A DNA stretch of 55,917 bases, taken from assembly GCA_024278455.1 (NCBI GenBank), contig JAJRTE010000202.1, positions 1-55,917 of the forward strand, given 5' to 3'. This document shows, piece by piece, positions 20,801-30,877 of the stretch. Under the pieces are notes generated by a model. That model saw only the letters and a program-made list of their open reading frames with translations, searched no databases and had not been told where the DNA came from. Position numbers and translations under genes: made by a program. This DNA is from Myxococcota bacterium. GTDB lineage: Bacteria > Myxococcota_A > UBA796 > JAJRTE01. Numbering within the stretch: the first letter of the stretch is position 1; every line of letters starts with the position of its first letter.

Positions 20801-23800
20801 GTGTAGAGAGGATCCCCGGTGAGTGCATCGATGGTCTCGAGGTGGCGTCCTTTGTCGCTGAAGTGGTAGACCTTGTCACCGTCGGGGGACGGGATGAGGT
20901 AGTCTTGTTGTTGGAAGCCCGGGAGAGGGCTCGTGATCTTGCGCACTTTGTATCCGTTCGTGTCGACGTAGTAGAGGGAACCATCCGCGCCGGCGGCGAG
21001 TCCGGCCACCTGGCCTATGCAGGTCTGGCGAGCGGGGAAGTTGTCCTCGTCGCAGTTGGTGATGGGGGCCTGGGGCACCGGCCGGCCCCACGGGCTGGAC
21101 TGCTCGACCCCGGCGATTCGCAAGATGACGCCCGACGTGTCCACTTTCCGGATGATCTGCGGGCCGACGTCGCCGATGTAGAGGCCGCCTTCCTGGTCCA
21201 GGGAGAGACTTTCGGGGTACTCCAGGGCAGCCTCGACCGCTGGACCACCGTCTCCCCAGGTACCTGGCTCACCGGTCCCTGCCACGGTCGACATGATGCC
21301 GTCCGTGCCGACCCGGCGCACCCGGTGGTCCTGCCGATCTGCGACGTAGACCGCGCCGTGCGCGTCGATGGCCACCCCCCATGGCTCGATCAGGCGGACG
21401 GTGGTGGCGAGAATACCATCCTCGCTCGAGCCGCCTTGCTCGGTGCCGGCGATGGTGGTGGCGAACCCGTCCACGTCGACCCGCCAGACGAGGCCTCGAC
21501 CCGCGTCCGAAAACACCATGCCGCCCTGGTCGTCAATGGCGACCGACACCGGCCGGTCCAGTTCGATCTCAACGGCCAAAGCACCTTGGCCCCGGTCGGT
21601 CGCGCAATCCGGTTTCGGGTCGCCCGAGGGGAGGAGGCATGGATCCACGCATTGTTCGCACAATTGGCCTCCCAGATTCGGGATACCGGCGACGGTTCGG
21701 ATGAGACCGTTCCTGTCCACCTTCCGGATGGTGCCGTGGCCGGTGTCGGCGATGTAGAGGTTCCCTTCCCCGTCCACGGTGACCCCTTCCGGGTTGGCGA
21801 GCCAGGCTTCGGTGGCCGGACCGCCCTCGCCGTACATGCCCGGATAGTCCTCGACATCCTGGTTCGGCGCATATCCCCGGTAGTCGGGGTTGCCCGCCAC
21901 CGTGGTGATGATGCCGGCGGTGTCCACGCGGCGCACCGTACATGCCTCCACGTCGGTGATGTAGAGGTTGCCCGCGCCGTCGCTGGAGAGCCCGGAAGGG
22001 TACAGGAAGGTGGCGTCGAGGGCCTGGCCCCCGTCTCCGCTCGTCCCGCGCCACCCGTTGCCCGCCACGGTGCGCGCCACCATGCCGAAGGTCTCGCCGG
22101 GGTGGTACCGGGTCCCATTGCCCTCGTAGAGCGCTTGCCAGGTCGGATCGTAGACGTGCTGGACGTTCAGCACCCAGCCCCCGAGTCCGAGGTCCTTGGC
22201 CAGAAACGGAGTACCGGTCTCGTCGTACCAGGTTCTCTGAAGGGTGACGGTTCCGTCGCTCCGTGAACCAATGACGGCCTCGGAGGGATAGGCGGCGAAG
22301 GAGCGCTCCAGGTCGGGGCGGGAGGCGTAGTACTGGACCGGGTAGACATACCCGATGGTGACCGCCAGCGGCTCGATACCCGAGACCTCGCGCCCGTACC
22401 GGTCCAGGCCGTCCCAGACGAAGGTGTATGCCTGGTCGGGAGTCGGCGGGAACGAGCCATAGAAGATCTGTCCTGCGACTTCCACCTGCAGATCGATTCG
22501 GAGGAGTTCGGGGGGGAGTGATTCGCCGGTCAGGGGGATCCAGGCGGTGTAGGCGCTCGTTCGTCCCGGCACCCGGTCACTCTGGTAGTGAAGCGTGAAA
22601 GGGGTTCCTACCACAGCCAGCTCCTGACCCAGGACCTGGTTTTGACACTCGATGATGGACCCGGTCTCCTCGCATGGATCGTCCTCGTCTCGCGGGTGTA
22701 GGGGCTGTCCCGTACTCGGGCGCTCAGCTCCGGGAGGAGGTCCGTAGGGCCAGTTGAGGTCCCAGGGCGTGAAGTGATCGATGAGGACTCGCCACAACGT
22801 ATCACCCGGATCGTACAATTCGGCGATGCGGCTCAGCTCCGCCTCCGTGACGCCGAGCGTGTCCAGTGCTTCTTGCCCGGCGGGCTGCCCGGTGCCGTCC
22901 ACGTCGAGGACCGCCATGCCTCCGGTTTCGGCCAAGACCTCCACGACGCTGCCATCCTCCTCGGGAACCCAGGTAGCTCTCGAGGCGTCATAGGAGCCCA
23001 GGGGAACACGAGTGCCTGTCGGAAAGCCGAGATAGTTGTCCACGTAGAAGACCATTGGTGCGCTGAGCGACACGCTGGCGGCCCCGGCGGACACGGCCTC
23101 GTCAACGGATATCTCCACCGCGTAGGTGTATCCGCTCGTCGGCGGAAGCATGGCCGGCATGGCCGACGGGCCGTTCTCTCCCACCGTGTACTCGGTCACC
23201 CGGACATGTATGGTCTCGAGAGGGATCTCCTCGAGGCCGTCCTCGGTCTCCAGGAGCATGGACGCTTCGGTGCCCTGGGGGAACAGGAGCGTGGCCTGGC
23301 GCTCCCCGGCCTCGTCCGAGTTGACCTCCCCTCGAGCCACCTGCATGGGCTCGCTGAAATCGATTTCCGTGGCCTGTGCGGCGTATGCGACCAGCGTGAC
23401 ATCGGCGACCCGGACGAACGTTCGCCATCTGGTTCGGACATGGCGTTGGGCGGGGAGGAACCCGTCCTTCTGAAACGTCAACACCAGCCTGTCGCCGCCG
23501 TTGACCACCATGTCGAACTCGCCGTCTTCGCGCGTCGACGTGTGGCCGAATTCGGGATGGCCCAGGACCGCCACCTCGACCCCGGCCATGGCGGTACCCT
23601 GGATGTCCTGGACGCGGCCGTTGAGCGCCGCAGTGCGGCCCGGGTCCAAGGCCTCCTCTTCCACGTCCACCTGGACCGGGTTCGTGCCTGAATAGAGGAA
23701 TGCCACAGCCTCGGCGATGTCGCGCGGAACGGTGGCACCGGTCTCCGGCGCCTCGATGGACGCGATGACCGTACAGAGCGACGGACAACCTCCGCCACAG

Positions 23801-24609
23801 TCCAGGCCAGTCTCGCTCCCGTTTTGCACGCCATCGTCGCAGGCAGGGGGCTGGCACGTTCCGCCGGTGCAAACTGAACCGAGGCAGTCCTCTGGTCGCT
23901 CACAGGCGGCGAAGTCCGCGCATGGATCGCAGACGCCGCCACAATCCACGTCGGTCTCGAGTCCATCCTTTACGCCGTTGGCGCACAGGGTGAATGGTGC
24001 CGGCGTCGGAGTGGGCGTCGGGGTGGGCGTCGGAGTGGGCGTGGGTGTGGGGGTGGGCGCAGGGGTCGGAGTGGGAGGCGGCGGGGGTGTCGGGGTGGGT
24101 GGGGGAATGGGCGAGGGCGTGGGAGTTGACGTGGGTGGGGGAAGGGGTGTCGGAGTCGGCGCGGGTGTCGGAGTTGCCACAGTGAGCGGCGGTGTCGGTG
24201 TGGGCTGCGGCACCGGTGTCGGCGTGCGTGCCGGCGTCGGAGCCGGTGCCGGCGTTGGCGTGGAGGCTGGTGCAGGTGTCGGAGTCGGCTCGGGCGCGGG
24301 TGCTTGAGTCGGTTCGGGCATCGGCGTCGAGACGGATACCGGCGTGGGTGTCGAGGCAGACGCGATCCCAGGCGTCGGCGTGATGGCCGGCGGGGGAGTG
24401 GGGGAGGGGGACGGCGTGACGGAGTGACCTGGCGTGGCCGTTGGCTCCGCGGGCGATGTCGGCGTCGCGTCGTTGGGGGGCGTCCCGGGGAGCGCCGGTG
24501 TCGGTGTCGCAGGCATGGCCGTTGGTTGTTGGGTGTCCTCCGACCCGCCGCAAGCGATGAGAAGAGCAGTCAGAACAGCCAGGAATCGAAACGTTGTCAT
24601 TGATTTCAT
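17830..24609 (-). CDS. Giant NHL/YD-repeat/Rhs-core lipoprotein (teneurin-like layout)
   Basis: The protein has 2259 aa. In order: a lipoprotein signal (LLIAC, Cys20); a Pro/Thr-rich stalk (27-205); Cys-rich NGxxDGxExDVDCGG repeats (208-280); a carboxypeptidase-regulatory-like beta domain (about 328-410); NHL-type propeller repeats with the form [17 protein letters not shown] (about 870-1230); YD repeats (about 1260-2060); an Rhs core signature [24 protein letters not shown] (about 2057-2080) ending DPMGL; and a 148-residue Gly/Ser/Tyr-rich variable tail. NHL followed by a YD shell recalls teneurins and Rhs/Tc proteins, in which the shell encloses the C-terminal segment. No immunity-like gene follows the tail on the same strand. 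GGAG sits 7 bp before the ATG at 24609; an ATG at 24600 is an alternative. It is likely a surface-anchored toxin or adhesin. Confidence 0.9.
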   Translation of the reverse strand: MKSMTTFRFLAVLTALLIACGGSEDTQQPTAMPATPTPALPGTPPNDATPTSPAEPTATPGHSVTPSPSPTPPPAITPTPGIASASTPTPVSVSTPMPEPTQAPAPEPTPTPAPASTPTPAPAPTPARTPTPVPQPTPTPPLTVATPTPAPTPTPLPPPTSTPTPSPIPPPTPTPPPPPTPTPAPTPTPTPTPTPTPTPTPTPAPFTLCANGVKDGLETDVDCGGVCDPCADFAACERPEDCLGSVCTGGTCQPPACDDGVQNGSETGLDCGGGCPSLCTVIASIEAPETGATVPRDIAEAVAFLYSGTNPVQVDVEEEALDPGRTAALNGRVQDIQGTAMAGVEVAVLGHPEFGHTSTREDGEFDMVVNGGDRLVLTFQKDGFLPAQRHVRTRWRTFVRVADVTLVAYAAQATEIDFSEPMQVARGEVNSDEAGERQATLLFPQGTEASMLLETEDGLEEIPLETIHVRVTEYTVGENGPSAMPAMLPPTSGYTYAVEISVDEAVSAGAASVSLSAPMVFYVDNYLGFPTGTRVPLGSYDASRATWVPEEDGSVVEVLAETGGMAVLDVDGTGQPAGQEALDTLGVTEAELSRIAELYDPGDTLWRVLIDHFTPWDLNWPYGPPPGAERPSTGQPLHPRDEDDPCEETGSIIECQNQVLGQELAVVGTPFTLHYQSDRVPGRTSAYTAWIPLTGESLPPELLRIDLQVEVAGQIFYGSFPPTPDQAYTFVWDGLDRYGREVSGIEPLAVTIGYVYPVQYYASRPDLERSFAAYPSEAVIGSRSDGTVTLQRTWYDETGTPFLAKDLGLGGWVLNVQHVYDPTWQALYEGNGTRYHPGETFGMVARTVAGNGWRGTSGDGGQALDATFLYPSGLSSDGAGNLYITDVEACTVRRVDTAGIITTVAGNPDYRGYAPNQDVEDYPGMYGEGGPATEAWLANPEGVTVDGEGNLYIADTGHGTIRKVDRNGLIRTVAGIPNLGGQLCEQCVDPCLLPSGDPKPDCATDRGQGALAVEIELDRPVSVAIDDQGGMVFSDAGRGLVWRVDVDGFATTIAGTEQGGSSEDGILATTVRLIEPWGVAIDAHGAVYVADRQDHRVRRVGTDGIMSTVAGTGEPGTWGDGGPAVEAALEYPESLSLDQEGGLYIGDVGPQIIRKVDTSGVILRIAGVEQSSPWGRPVPQAPITNCDEDNFPARQTCIGQVAGLAAGADGSLYYVDTNGYKVRKITSPLPGFQQQDYLIPSPDGDKVYHFSDKGRHLETIDALTGDPLYTFQYDEQGLLVTVVDRNGQETTIERDSSGAPLAIVSPFGLSTNLTPAEDGYLAAYTDPSGRRYTFTYSNGLMTSMTDPEGNTYTYTYDTDGRLIQDTDPTGATQTLAQTDISDAISEVAVTSPEGLTTTYRTERDTDPLQRTRTMTMPTGAVLEAVRDGDNTEILTAPDGTTAEKHFGSDPRWGMAAPFVANRTVRTPDGLNNFLVRTREAYLFDYDNPLSLNVLWERVEVNDRRFEATFDRTSRTYELVTAEGRTRSITFDSAGHVSEFTFDPDFTPLSYAYDDDGRLIEIRQGPMSWAFTYDSRSWLAYQTDAAGYTVTFEHDDAGHLLRSILPSGLEYRFVYDANGNRTQLIMPSGAVHETTYTPIGLEASYTPPSEGAHETHYNRDRQIVRLLLPSGASVDSTFDDSGRISSTDYDGGSIVFEYDDGTERVHRLLRVEDGSETTAMTFGYDGHIVTRVDIDTSTRDTFVYEYDDNFFLVGLQLDSLPWIPLPRDEDGLLVGVGPFSIDRNGPSGAPSSLTGEGMVQDYFYDDLGRFEGNTLRVAGAPIYELQVAHDDTGRIVSRVETLGGVMRTLDYVYDPDGQLLEVRDGDTVVEAYAYDENGNRVSRQRGDDPAEAAEFDSADRLLARGDLTYTYDADGFMTTRGDDSFTYTRQGELIRADLADGRTVSYTYDGLGRRVTRTGPEGTTTYLYGNPGKPAQVTAVRDPSGTLTFYYYDEEDRLFAFQRGSDWYFVGADQVSSPLVVADADGNIVKRIDRDAFGAVLADTNPDFVLHIGFAGGLLDPDTGLLRFGFRDYDPEAGRWTARDPIRFAGAQANLFVYVGNSPVTLRDPMGLICLGGSWFMGIGGGATLCIDKSGVSVCGEVGVGMGQSVSYNAFGKPGETEVYYSAEVAFRAGALTVGVSGTRSYSDCKWSGDVTLFAVAGIGAATAGGTYSVSENKYNAIWGVAGDYGDRGSMGVESSTGTYGITAKAAVGGCYGTTF
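23995..24531. repeat. Low-complexity Pro-Thr coding repeat
   Basis: A GT-rich tract on the plus strand encodes the alternating Pro-Thr/Pro-Ala stalk of the giant lipoprotein on the minus strand. It is probably an extended spacer lifting the rest of the protein off the membrane. Such tracts are prone to length change. Confidence 0.8.
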
Positions 24610-25239
24610 CTCCCCACTCCACAGCTACGTCCGCCACGCCCGGGCAGGAGGGAGAAAGACCGCGTCTTGGGCCACGAACCGGGGTCCCCGTCCGGCCAGC
24701 GGGGGAGAGCAGGGAGTGTGGTCTTCATCCGCGCAGGTGCACGGAGACCCCGAACCCTTTTGCGGTCTCCTCCTCAGATACGTTGGCGGGTGGACATCCA
24801 CATTGTGCGCAGCAAGCCTTGCCAGCAGGGTTACAGACCGGCGCCAACAGGCCATAACGACTAATCGATTACCGGCGACTAGCACACAACTTTGCCAGTT
24901 TCAAGGCTGTTGTGACGGCATGTCAGGTGAAGCCCTGCTGAAACCTCACCTGTCGGAAAATAGCAATATTCGTGCCAGGACGGCGCTCGCACCAGCATGC
25001 GGACATGCCTCGGAGGGGTGGAGCGGGAATTGGAGAACGAAACGATTCGCCCAGCACACCCTGTCCAAGTCATGGCACAAGGAAGTGCCACCCGGCCATG
25101 CGAGGATCTTCGAATTGGCGACTGGTATGTCGGGTGCCCTCATGCCCGATAATGGTGCAGCCGGCACACCATGGCACCGTTGCTGTGACTCGGAAGGAGA
25201 TGGGAATCACGAGATCCCGCGGGAGAGAAAGGGGCGCCA
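24610..25239. other. Gap with no convincing gene
   Basis: This is the 5' side of the giant lipoprotein gene. Codon patterns do not support a gene on either strand. The middle part (about 24855-24975) is AT-rich and contains an inverted repeat, CAGGTGA (24924-24930) and TCACCTG (24946-24952), with a 15-base loop that could be an operator or a weak hairpin. Confidence 0.5.
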
Positions 25240-25704
25240 TGGGCTCCGCCGCTATCCTCATCTTGTTCGTCACGGTCGTCATGATGTCCGTGTGGTGGTG
25301 GAGTCTCGTGATGAATCCTCGGGGGACGAAGGCACCTGTTCGACCTGTTCCACGACGACGACCCAACAGGAGACCTGCACGGAAGACGCATAATATGTCG
25401 ATATGGATGGTGACGGCCAAGGAGACCCGCAAACCGTCATCATGGGTTGCTCACGCCCGGAGGGCTATACGTGCGCCGGTCACGCCTGTGACGATACGAA
25501 TCCCGGCGTTCACCCATTTGCGCGGGAGGGGCCGGTACAGACCTCGACGGTGACGGCTGCGATGACCTCATCGTCGGAGCCCCCGGCAACAACAGCGAAG
25601 CCCCTGTGAACGGCGCCATCTATCTCATCTTCGGAGGCGCCCAACGATACGAAGGCAATGTCGGGGCAACTGAACGGACTCCGGCAGGCACCTACGCCAG
25701 GTAG
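25240..25704 (+). pseudogene. Decayed FG-GAP/MopE-type surface protein remnant
   Basis: One frame encodes SSGDEGTCSTC and later DMDGDGQGDPQTVIMGC and CDDTNPGVHP, typical of Asp-rich MopE or thrombospondin-type-3 repeats, interrupted by an in-frame TAA (about 25393). After a frameshift near 25530 another frame encodes DLDGDGCDDLIVGAPGNNS and NGAIYLIFGG, a clear FG-GAP beta-propeller repeat, and stops at 25702-25704. A hydrophobic start (ILILFVTVVMM) lies in yet another frame. The original was probably an exported repeat protein like those at 27437 and 33106. Its 3' end runs into the oppositely oriented ATPase gene, so it is also truncated. Confidence 0.7.
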
Positions 25705-26888
25705 CCGAGGAGGAACAACGGCAACCGCTTGCTGTCCGGAACCTCCTGGTGGGCGAATATCACCTTGCGATCCACCTGGATACCCTTGAACTGCTCCCGC
25801 CCCTTGCCCTTTCCTCCCACTTCCACCACTAGCTTGTCGTCCTGGCCTTGAATGAGGAAATCCGGCGTCTTGCGGCCGCGTGTGCTCTTCAGGTACTGGA
25901 ACCGCAGACCCGCCTGCCGTAGTGCGCTCACGCAGAAGTCCTCCCGCAGACCCCCGATGGCGTCGTCCAGGTCACGGTAAAGGAGCCGGCAGGGCAGGGC
26001 CATCAGGATCTTCGGTTCGTGCAGCACGTTGGTGCCCTCCGGCAGGACCCGGTGCAGCACGAACGCCTGTTCCAGGTAGCCCACATACTGCTCCGCCTTG
26101 TATTTCGTGATCCCCAGGTTCCGCCCCAGGGAGGAGTAGTTGATCCCGTCCACGCCCGCGCGCCCCACGAAACGGAGCAGTCGGCGGATCGTCTCGAGTT
26201 CGTCCATGGGGAGCCGTGAGACCGAAGAAATGTCCCTCGCAACGACCGTTTCCACCGTATCGCGAAGAATCTGCAAGGCGTCGGGCTCCTCCAGGGCGTA
26301 GGGCAGCACGTCTCCTCGAAGGTAGTCGGCGAACCGATACCCGGACCGGAGGTGTTCCGGCTCCCACTTCCTGTCGATGATCGCCTCCAGGGTCAGGCGA
26401 GGGAGTTCCACGCCCGTCTTGAACCAGATGTACTCCCGGAAGGAAAACGGATACAGAGGAAGCAATTGTACCCGCCGCGACAGGTCGTGCGCAGAGGCGT
26501 GCATGGAGAGAGCCACGGAACTCGAGAACAGGACCCGGACCGGGAGAAAGTCATACACCCGTTTCAGCAACCCGGTTGCATTCCGGAGGAAATGGATCTC
26601 GTCCAGCAGAAACGTCGTGAACCCGTGGTGCTCGTGGAGCACCCGCAGGAGCTGCCAGGGGTCGTCGTCGTGATCCAGGGCGTCGGCGGACAGGTAGAAG
26701 GCGTCCTCGTGTGCAAGCGCGTATTGCCGCAACAGTATGGTCTTGCCCGCTCCGCGAGGACCGACGATACCGGCGAAGCGTCTCCCCTGGCGCTCGGCCA
26801 GGGCCGAGTAGAGAAATCGTTGCTTCGGATAGGTCCTGGCGCGCTGTTTCGCCAGATCGTGCAGTTCGAGCAGTCCGTCGATGTGCAT
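25692..26888 (-). CDS. AAA_14/DUF4143-type ATPase
   Basis: The 398-aa protein (from the ATG at 26888) has Walker A GPRGAGKT (43-50), Walker B TTFLLDEIHF (91-100), an AAA_14-like core and a C-terminal DUF4143-type domain. That domain holds a PDF...VVEVGGK segment resembling a PD-(D/E)xK nuclease core. These proteins are common, often horizontally acquired, and of unclear role. GAGG lies 6 bp before 26888; in-frame ATGs at 26900 and 26972 are alternatives, and each follows one copy of a duplicated 34-bp block. Three tandem 32-bp repeats lie just upstream. It overlaps the end of a decayed surface-protein gene on the other strand, which fits insertion into that locus. Confidence 0.88.
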   Translation of the reverse strand: MHIDGLLELHDLAKQRARTYPKQRFLYSALAERQGRRFAGIVGPRGAGKTILLRQYALAHEDAFYLSADALDHDDDPWQLLRVLHEHHGFTTFLLDEIHFLRNATGLLKRVYDFLPVRVLFSSSVALSMHASAHDLSRRVQLLPLYPFSFREYIWFKTGVELPRLTLEAIIDRKWEPEHLRSGYRFADYLRGDVLPYALEEPDALQILRDTVETVVARDISSVSRLPMDELETIRRLLRFVGRAGVDGINYSSLGRNLGITKYKAEQYVGYLEQAFVLHRVLPEGTNVLHEPKILMALPCRLLYRDLDDAIGGLREDFCVSALRQAGLRFQYLKSTRGRKTPDFLIQGQDDKLVVEVGGKGKGREQFKGIQVDRKVIFAHQEVPDSKRLPLFLLGYLA

Positions 26889-26897
26889 GTTCGGCCT

Positions 26898-27003
26898 CAT
26901 CCGCGCGTTTTGCGCTCCCTCGTGCCCGGTACCGAATGAGTCCGATGATCGGACTGGCGGCTGCCAGGACATCCGCGCGTTTTGCGCCCCATTGTACCCG
27001 GTG
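26898..27003. repeat. Two direct copies of a 34-bp block at the ATPase start
   Basis: 26898-26931 and 26970-27003 share CATCCGCGCGTTTTGCGC, then CCC-rich sequence ending CCCGGT, offset by exactly 72 bp (24 codons). Each ends, on the minus strand, in an in-frame ATG of the ATPase gene. This looks like a partial duplication of the 5' region. Confidence 0.7.
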
Positions 27004-27007
27004 AACC

Positions 27008-27108
27008 ATGCATTCTGGTCAATGAGTTGCCAAGATGATATACATTTTAGTCAATTATTCGCCAAAATGCCATACATTCCGGCAAATAGTTTTCCAAAAA
27101 GCGCATGC
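27008..27108. repeat. Three tandem 32-bp repeats upstream of the DUF4143 ATPase
   Basis: GTCAAT at 27018 and 27050 and GCAAAT at 27082 mark a 32-bp period. Each unit continues with a GCCAA or TCCAA block, and units are separated by CATTCTG or TACATT segments. The third unit is the most degenerate. The array is far more AT-rich than its surroundings and lies 120-220 bp upstream of the ATPase start. On the minus strand, TTGGCG and TATATC spaced by 17 bases fall within it and could be a promoter. It is probably an iterated operator. Confidence 0.7.
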
Positions 27109-27215
27109 TCACAACCACTGTCTCAGTGCAGGACTGGGATCGCCCGCAGCGCAGGTGGCGTGCCAGAACGTGGCAGGGAACTCTCGGGTGTGGTGATCGA
27201 TGTCGCGGGACCTTG

Positions 27216-27323
27216 GGCTGGTGCCGCGTATTCAGCGGGTCGAGAGGAGCAGGCTCCACCGTCGCGCTCCAAACATGGCGTCGGTCCCAGGCTGGTGTCG
27301 CGTATTCGGGAGGTCGAGAGGAG
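27216..27323. repeat. Imperfect 35-bp direct repeat
   Basis: GGCTGGTGYCGCGTATTC followed by GGTCGAGAGGAGC occurs at 27216-27250 and 27290-27323. It is in the gene-free stretch between the DUF4143 ATPase array and the large MopE-type gene (27109-27436). Function unknown. Confidence 0.6.
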
Positions 27324-27436
27324 CCGGGAGCCGTTGGACGCGGCGTTGTGGATGGGTTCCGGGTCCGGAACGGTACCCTGTTGAACGGCACGGTTGGGCC
27401 GGGTCGGGAACCGGGTTCGTCGGGCTACCGCCGGAC

Positions 27437-30400
27437 TCAAAGCGTCAACGATACCTCGTTGTCATCCTCGTTGCACTCGTTGAACGAGGCATCCGCGTCT
27501 ACCGCCACGATCATGCGCACCATCCCGGTCAGATCCTGTTCGTCGATCCAGAACACCATCGCCTCTGAAAGGGTTCCCGGCTCTAGCGGGTCATCGATGA
27601 ACCGGGTTTCCAACTCGATTCGGGATCCGTCGTCAGCCTCGCCGTACAGGGCGAGCAATACGCCTCCGGCCCGGATGAGCCCCTCGTTGGCCACTTGCAC
27701 GACGATCACCACCTGCCCGGCGCACGGCTGGTCGCACGGGTCGTAGGCGATGGGGTAGAGGTTCGGGGCTCCCGCCGGGTCCGAACTGCCGGGGCCCCCT
27801 TGGCGGAAGCTGTTGTAGCGTGGCCAGTTGGGCTCCGGGATCCGGGGGACCGAGAGGTCGTCCTCGATGTTCGTGATGTAGTAGGCCTGCTGGTTCCAGA
27901 CTCGCCGCGCCCCCATCCAGTTGTCGTCTGCATCCCCCAGTGCGTAGACGCCCTCGTCATCCCTCGAGTTGACCACGACGATTTCCGCCCGACCGTCCCC
28001 GTCCACGTCTGCAATGGTGGGGCACTCGTTGATGGTGCCCGACTCGTGGAAGTCATCCTCCAGGAGGACCCGACCGGTTGCGCCGTCGAAGACCCACAGT
28101 CGCTCTTCATCCCCATAGACCACCTCCATCGTGCCGTTCCCGTCGAAATCGAACAGAGACGATCCTGTCGAGTTGGAGGACTCGTCCGTTATCGGCATGC
28201 TCCACAGGATGGAACCATCCGTCTCGTACACCACGTACTTGGTGGTCCCTGCTATTCCGATCTCCGGAACACCGTCGCCGTCGAAGTCCCCGATGTTGGC
28301 GGGACCACCCCTGCCACCGCCCAACAGGGACCAGCCTCGAATGTAGGTGCAATCGTAGTGGAACAGGCGCACATACCCGTTGCCGGTCACCACGAATTCC
28401 CCCAACCCGTCTCCGTCCAGGTCGGCAGCGGCCGGGTACCCATCGTCGAAGCCGGTCGAGCACAGGGTGTTTCCGTCGGGATCGTAGACCGAGCTTCCCG
28501 CGACCACCTCCATGACGCCATCCAGGTCCAGGTCGACCCCGAAGGCGTGGTAGCCGGAGTTGGAGTAACCGGAATAGTACCCGCGTCCCCCATTCCCACG
28601 TCCCTGGAGGCTCCCGTCGCCGCCGTTCAGGATCAGGCGGCCGACGATCACCTCTACGTCCCCATCACCTTCCAGGTCGTGGACGGCCGGCATGGTGTTC
28701 CTGCACCCCACCGTTTCGCCCGTATACACCCACTCCGGCGTCCCGTACCGGTCGAGCGCGGCGGGATAGCAGTTATTCGACTTCTCCACGATGATCACGA
28801 TCTCGGGCGCACCGTCCGAGTCGATATCCCCCAGGGCGGCCCCCGAGTACCGGTAGGGATAGTAGGTCGACCCGTCCCAGGTCAGGTCGTGCGCCGTCCA
28901 GTGGACCGACGTCCCATCGCCGGAAAGGAGACGAACCACACCATCGTAGCCGGAAGAGGACGCATTTTGCGCGGTGATGACCACGTCCGGCACATCGCGC
29001 TCGTCGATGACCCCGTCGCCGTTGTCGTCGGTCATCTGGCCCACCACCGGAGTGGAGTAGACACGGGAATGGGACGAGTAGTCGGAGAAGTTCCCGTAAT
29101 ACCACTCCTGCACCGGGTTGAACACGGTCTCCTCGGGCACGTAGGTGCAAGTCGCGTCGACCGGGACCGTGGTGGCCGGTGGCGGATCGACACAGGGATC
29201 CGGGTCGAGTTCCCCGTCACAATCGCTGTCGATGTCGTCGTACCAGGCTTCCGGCGCGTCCGGGGAGATGTCGCTGTTGCTGTCGTCACAGTCGGAGAAA
29301 TTCAGCACGAAGCCTGCCGCCGGCTGGCACCCGGACATGGTGTTCGATGGATCGCCGAACCCATCCCCGTCGGTATCCGCGTAGAACGTGTCGCCCCCGA
29401 CCAGGTCCGGGTCCAGGGAGTCGATCAGCCCGTCACAGTCGTCGTCGAGCCCGTTGCACACCTCCTCCGCGCCAGGATGGATGTCGGCCACGCCGTCGTT
29501 GCAATCGCCCTGCCCGGACACGTAGCCGCCGGGCTTTGCGCACTGAACCACCGTGTCGTCGCCGCCAAACCCGTCCCCATCCCCGTCCGCATACCAGACC
29601 GTCTCGGGGTTCCTGCTCGGATCGCTGTCGTCGCAATCCCCGTCGTTGTCGGCCGCGCCATCAGGCAGGGTGCAGGCGAGCACGGGGCTCGAGGGGTCCC
29701 CATACCCGTCTCCATCGGTGTCGGAGTAGAACGTCACCGCGTCACCCAGGTCCGGGTCCGCCTCGTCGGACAGCCCGTCGCAATCATCGTCGATACCGTT
29801 GCAGACCTCCACCGCGCCTGGAAACACATCCGGGGAGGTGTCGTCGCAATCGGTGTCGTCCGGGACAGCGCCTGGCGGCTGAACGCAGGCAGCCACGGAG
29901 TACGTCACGTCGCCGAACCCGTCCCCATCCGAGTCCTGGTAGAAGGTCTCCTGTCCCGTGACGCTGTCGTCCTCATCGTCGGTCAGCCCATCGCAATCAT
30001 CATCGACCCCGTTGCAGATCTCTTCGGCGTCGGGGTGCACCCCTGGATCGCTGTCGTCGCAATCGTCTCCCACTTCCGCCGTGTGCTCGGATGGAGAGCA
30101 GGCCAGGATCGGATTGCCGGCGTCACCGTGCCCATCCCCGTCCAGGTCCGCGAAGTAGGCCCCCTGGACCTCCTCGTCCACCTCCCCATCGCAGTCGTTG
30201 TCCACCCCGTCGCATACCTCGCCCGCGCCCGGGTACACGGATGAATCCAGGTCGTCGCAGTCGGTATCGTCCCGGACGTACCGGAGGAAGCCGTCGCAAT
30301 CCAGGATGCTCTGGGTCGTATCGCCGAAACCATCGCCGTCGGCGTCGAGGTACCACCAGTCGCCGGCGTTGTCGTCTACCTCGCCGTTGCAGTCGTTGTC

Positions 30401-30877
30401 CTTGAAGTCGCAGATTTCGTCGAGGTCCGGAGCCACCTGGGCGTCGCCGTCGTCGCAGTCGTCGGCGATTCCCCATCCATCCCCGTCCAGATCGTCGTCC
30501 GGTGTCGAGGGATCGCAGTCGTTGTCCCGCCCGTCGTAGGGGGTCTCCGCCCGGCCGGGGTTGACCAGGGGGTCGGTGTCGTCACAGTCCTCGGACTCGA
30601 GGTAGCGGTCACCGTCGGCGTCCTCCCCGGCGGGTGTCGTGTCATCGTCTCCGCAATCGGTGGGGCAGGGCGTGTCCTCCCCGCAATCGAACGGCGTCGG
30701 GGCCGGGAGTCCCGGGGTGGCAGTCTCCCCTGCCGGCGAAGGGTCCGGAGTCACCGATTCTTCTGGACCGGGAACCCCTGTCGGCGCGTCGTCATCCCCA
30801 CTCGTATCCGGGCACCCGGCGAGGCAAGTCACCACGCCCCCGATCGCCACGGCTCGCACCACGTTGCGCCACTTCAT
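27437..30877 (-). CDS. MopE-type Asp-rich/FG-GAP surface lipoprotein
   Basis: The 1146-aa protein has a lipoprotein signal (CLAGC, Cys22). Then come about ten repeats of the MopE/thrombospondin-3-like pattern DxDGDGxGD...DCDDxxPxxxPGAxExCxGxDDDCDG (about residues 65-620). FG-GAP/VCBS propeller repeats follow (DIDSDGAPEIVI, DFDGDGVPEIGI and similar, about 660-1050), and a C-terminal CARDB-like beta domain (about 1060-1146). The Asp-rich repeats are expected to bind calcium or, in MopE, copper. The ATG at 30877 was chosen because GGAG lies 6 bp upstream and the signal peptide starts there; upstream codons in the same frame are not protein-like. It is probably exposed on the outer membrane. Related repeats occur in three other loci of this window. 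Confidence 0.9.
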   Translation of the reverse strand: MKWRNVVRAVAIGGVVTCLAGCPDTSGDDDAPTGVPGPEESVTPDPSPAGETATPGLPAPTPFDCGEDTPCPTDCGDDDTTPAGEDADGDRYLESEDCDDTDPLVNPGRAETPYDGRDNDCDPSTPDDDLDGDGWGIADDCDDGDAQVAPDLDEICDFKDNDCNGEVDDNAGDWWYLDADGDGFGDTTQSILDCDGFLRYVRDDTDCDDLDSSVYPGAGEVCDGVDNDCDGEVDEEVQGAYFADLDGDGHGDAGNPILACSPSEHTAEVGDDCDDSDPGVHPDAEEICNGVDDDCDGLTDDEDDSVTGQETFYQDSDGDGFGDVTYSVAACVQPPGAVPDDTDCDDTSPDVFPGAVEVCNGIDDDCDGLSDEADPDLGDAVTFYSDTDGDGYGDPSSPVLACTLPDGAADNDGDCDDSDPSRNPETVWYADGDGDGFGGDDTVVQCAKPGGYVSGQGDCNDGVADIHPGAEEVCNGLDDDCDGLIDSLDPDLVGGDTFYADTDGDGFGDPSNTMSGCQPAAGFVLNFSDCDDSNSDISPDAPEAWYDDIDSDCDGELDPDPCVDPPPATTVPVDATCTYVPEETVFNPVQEWYYGNFSDYSSHSRVYSTPVVGQMTDDNGDGVIDERDVPDVVITAQNASSSGYDGVVRLLSGDGTSVHWTAHDLTWDGSTYYPYRYSGAALGDIDSDGAPEIVIIVEKSNNCYPAALDRYGTPEWVYTGETVGCRNTMPAVHDLEGDGDVEVIVGRLILNGGDGSLQGRGNGGRGYYSGYSNSGYHAFGVDLDLDGVMEVVAGSSVYDPDGNTLCSTGFDDGYPAAADLDGDGLGEFVVTGNGYVRLFHYDCTYIRGWSLLGGGRGGPANIGDFDGDGVPEIGIAGTTKYVVYETDGSILWSMPITDESSNSTGSSLFDFDGNGTMEVVYGDEERLWVFDGATGRVLLEDDFHESGTINECPTIADVDGDGRAEIVVVNSRDDEGVYALGDADDNWMGARRVWNQQAYYITNIEDDLSVPRIPEPNWPRYNSFRQGGPGSSDPAGAPNLYPIAYDPCDQPCAGQVVIVVQVANEGLIRAGGVLLALYGEADDGSRIELETRFIDDPLEPGTLSEAMVFWIDEQDLTGMVRMIVAVDADASFNECNEDDNEVSLTL

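Noticed and set aside
23995..24531. GT-rich tract as a possible non-coding structural element
   Set aside because: It reads cleanly as the Pro-Thr stalk of the giant lipoprotein between its signal and its folded domains.
27695..30244. Long plus-strand frame with repeating His/Arg/Pro-Val segments
   Set aside because: It is the reverse-strand image of the Asp-rich repeats in the MopE-type gene; its periodicity comes from that gene.
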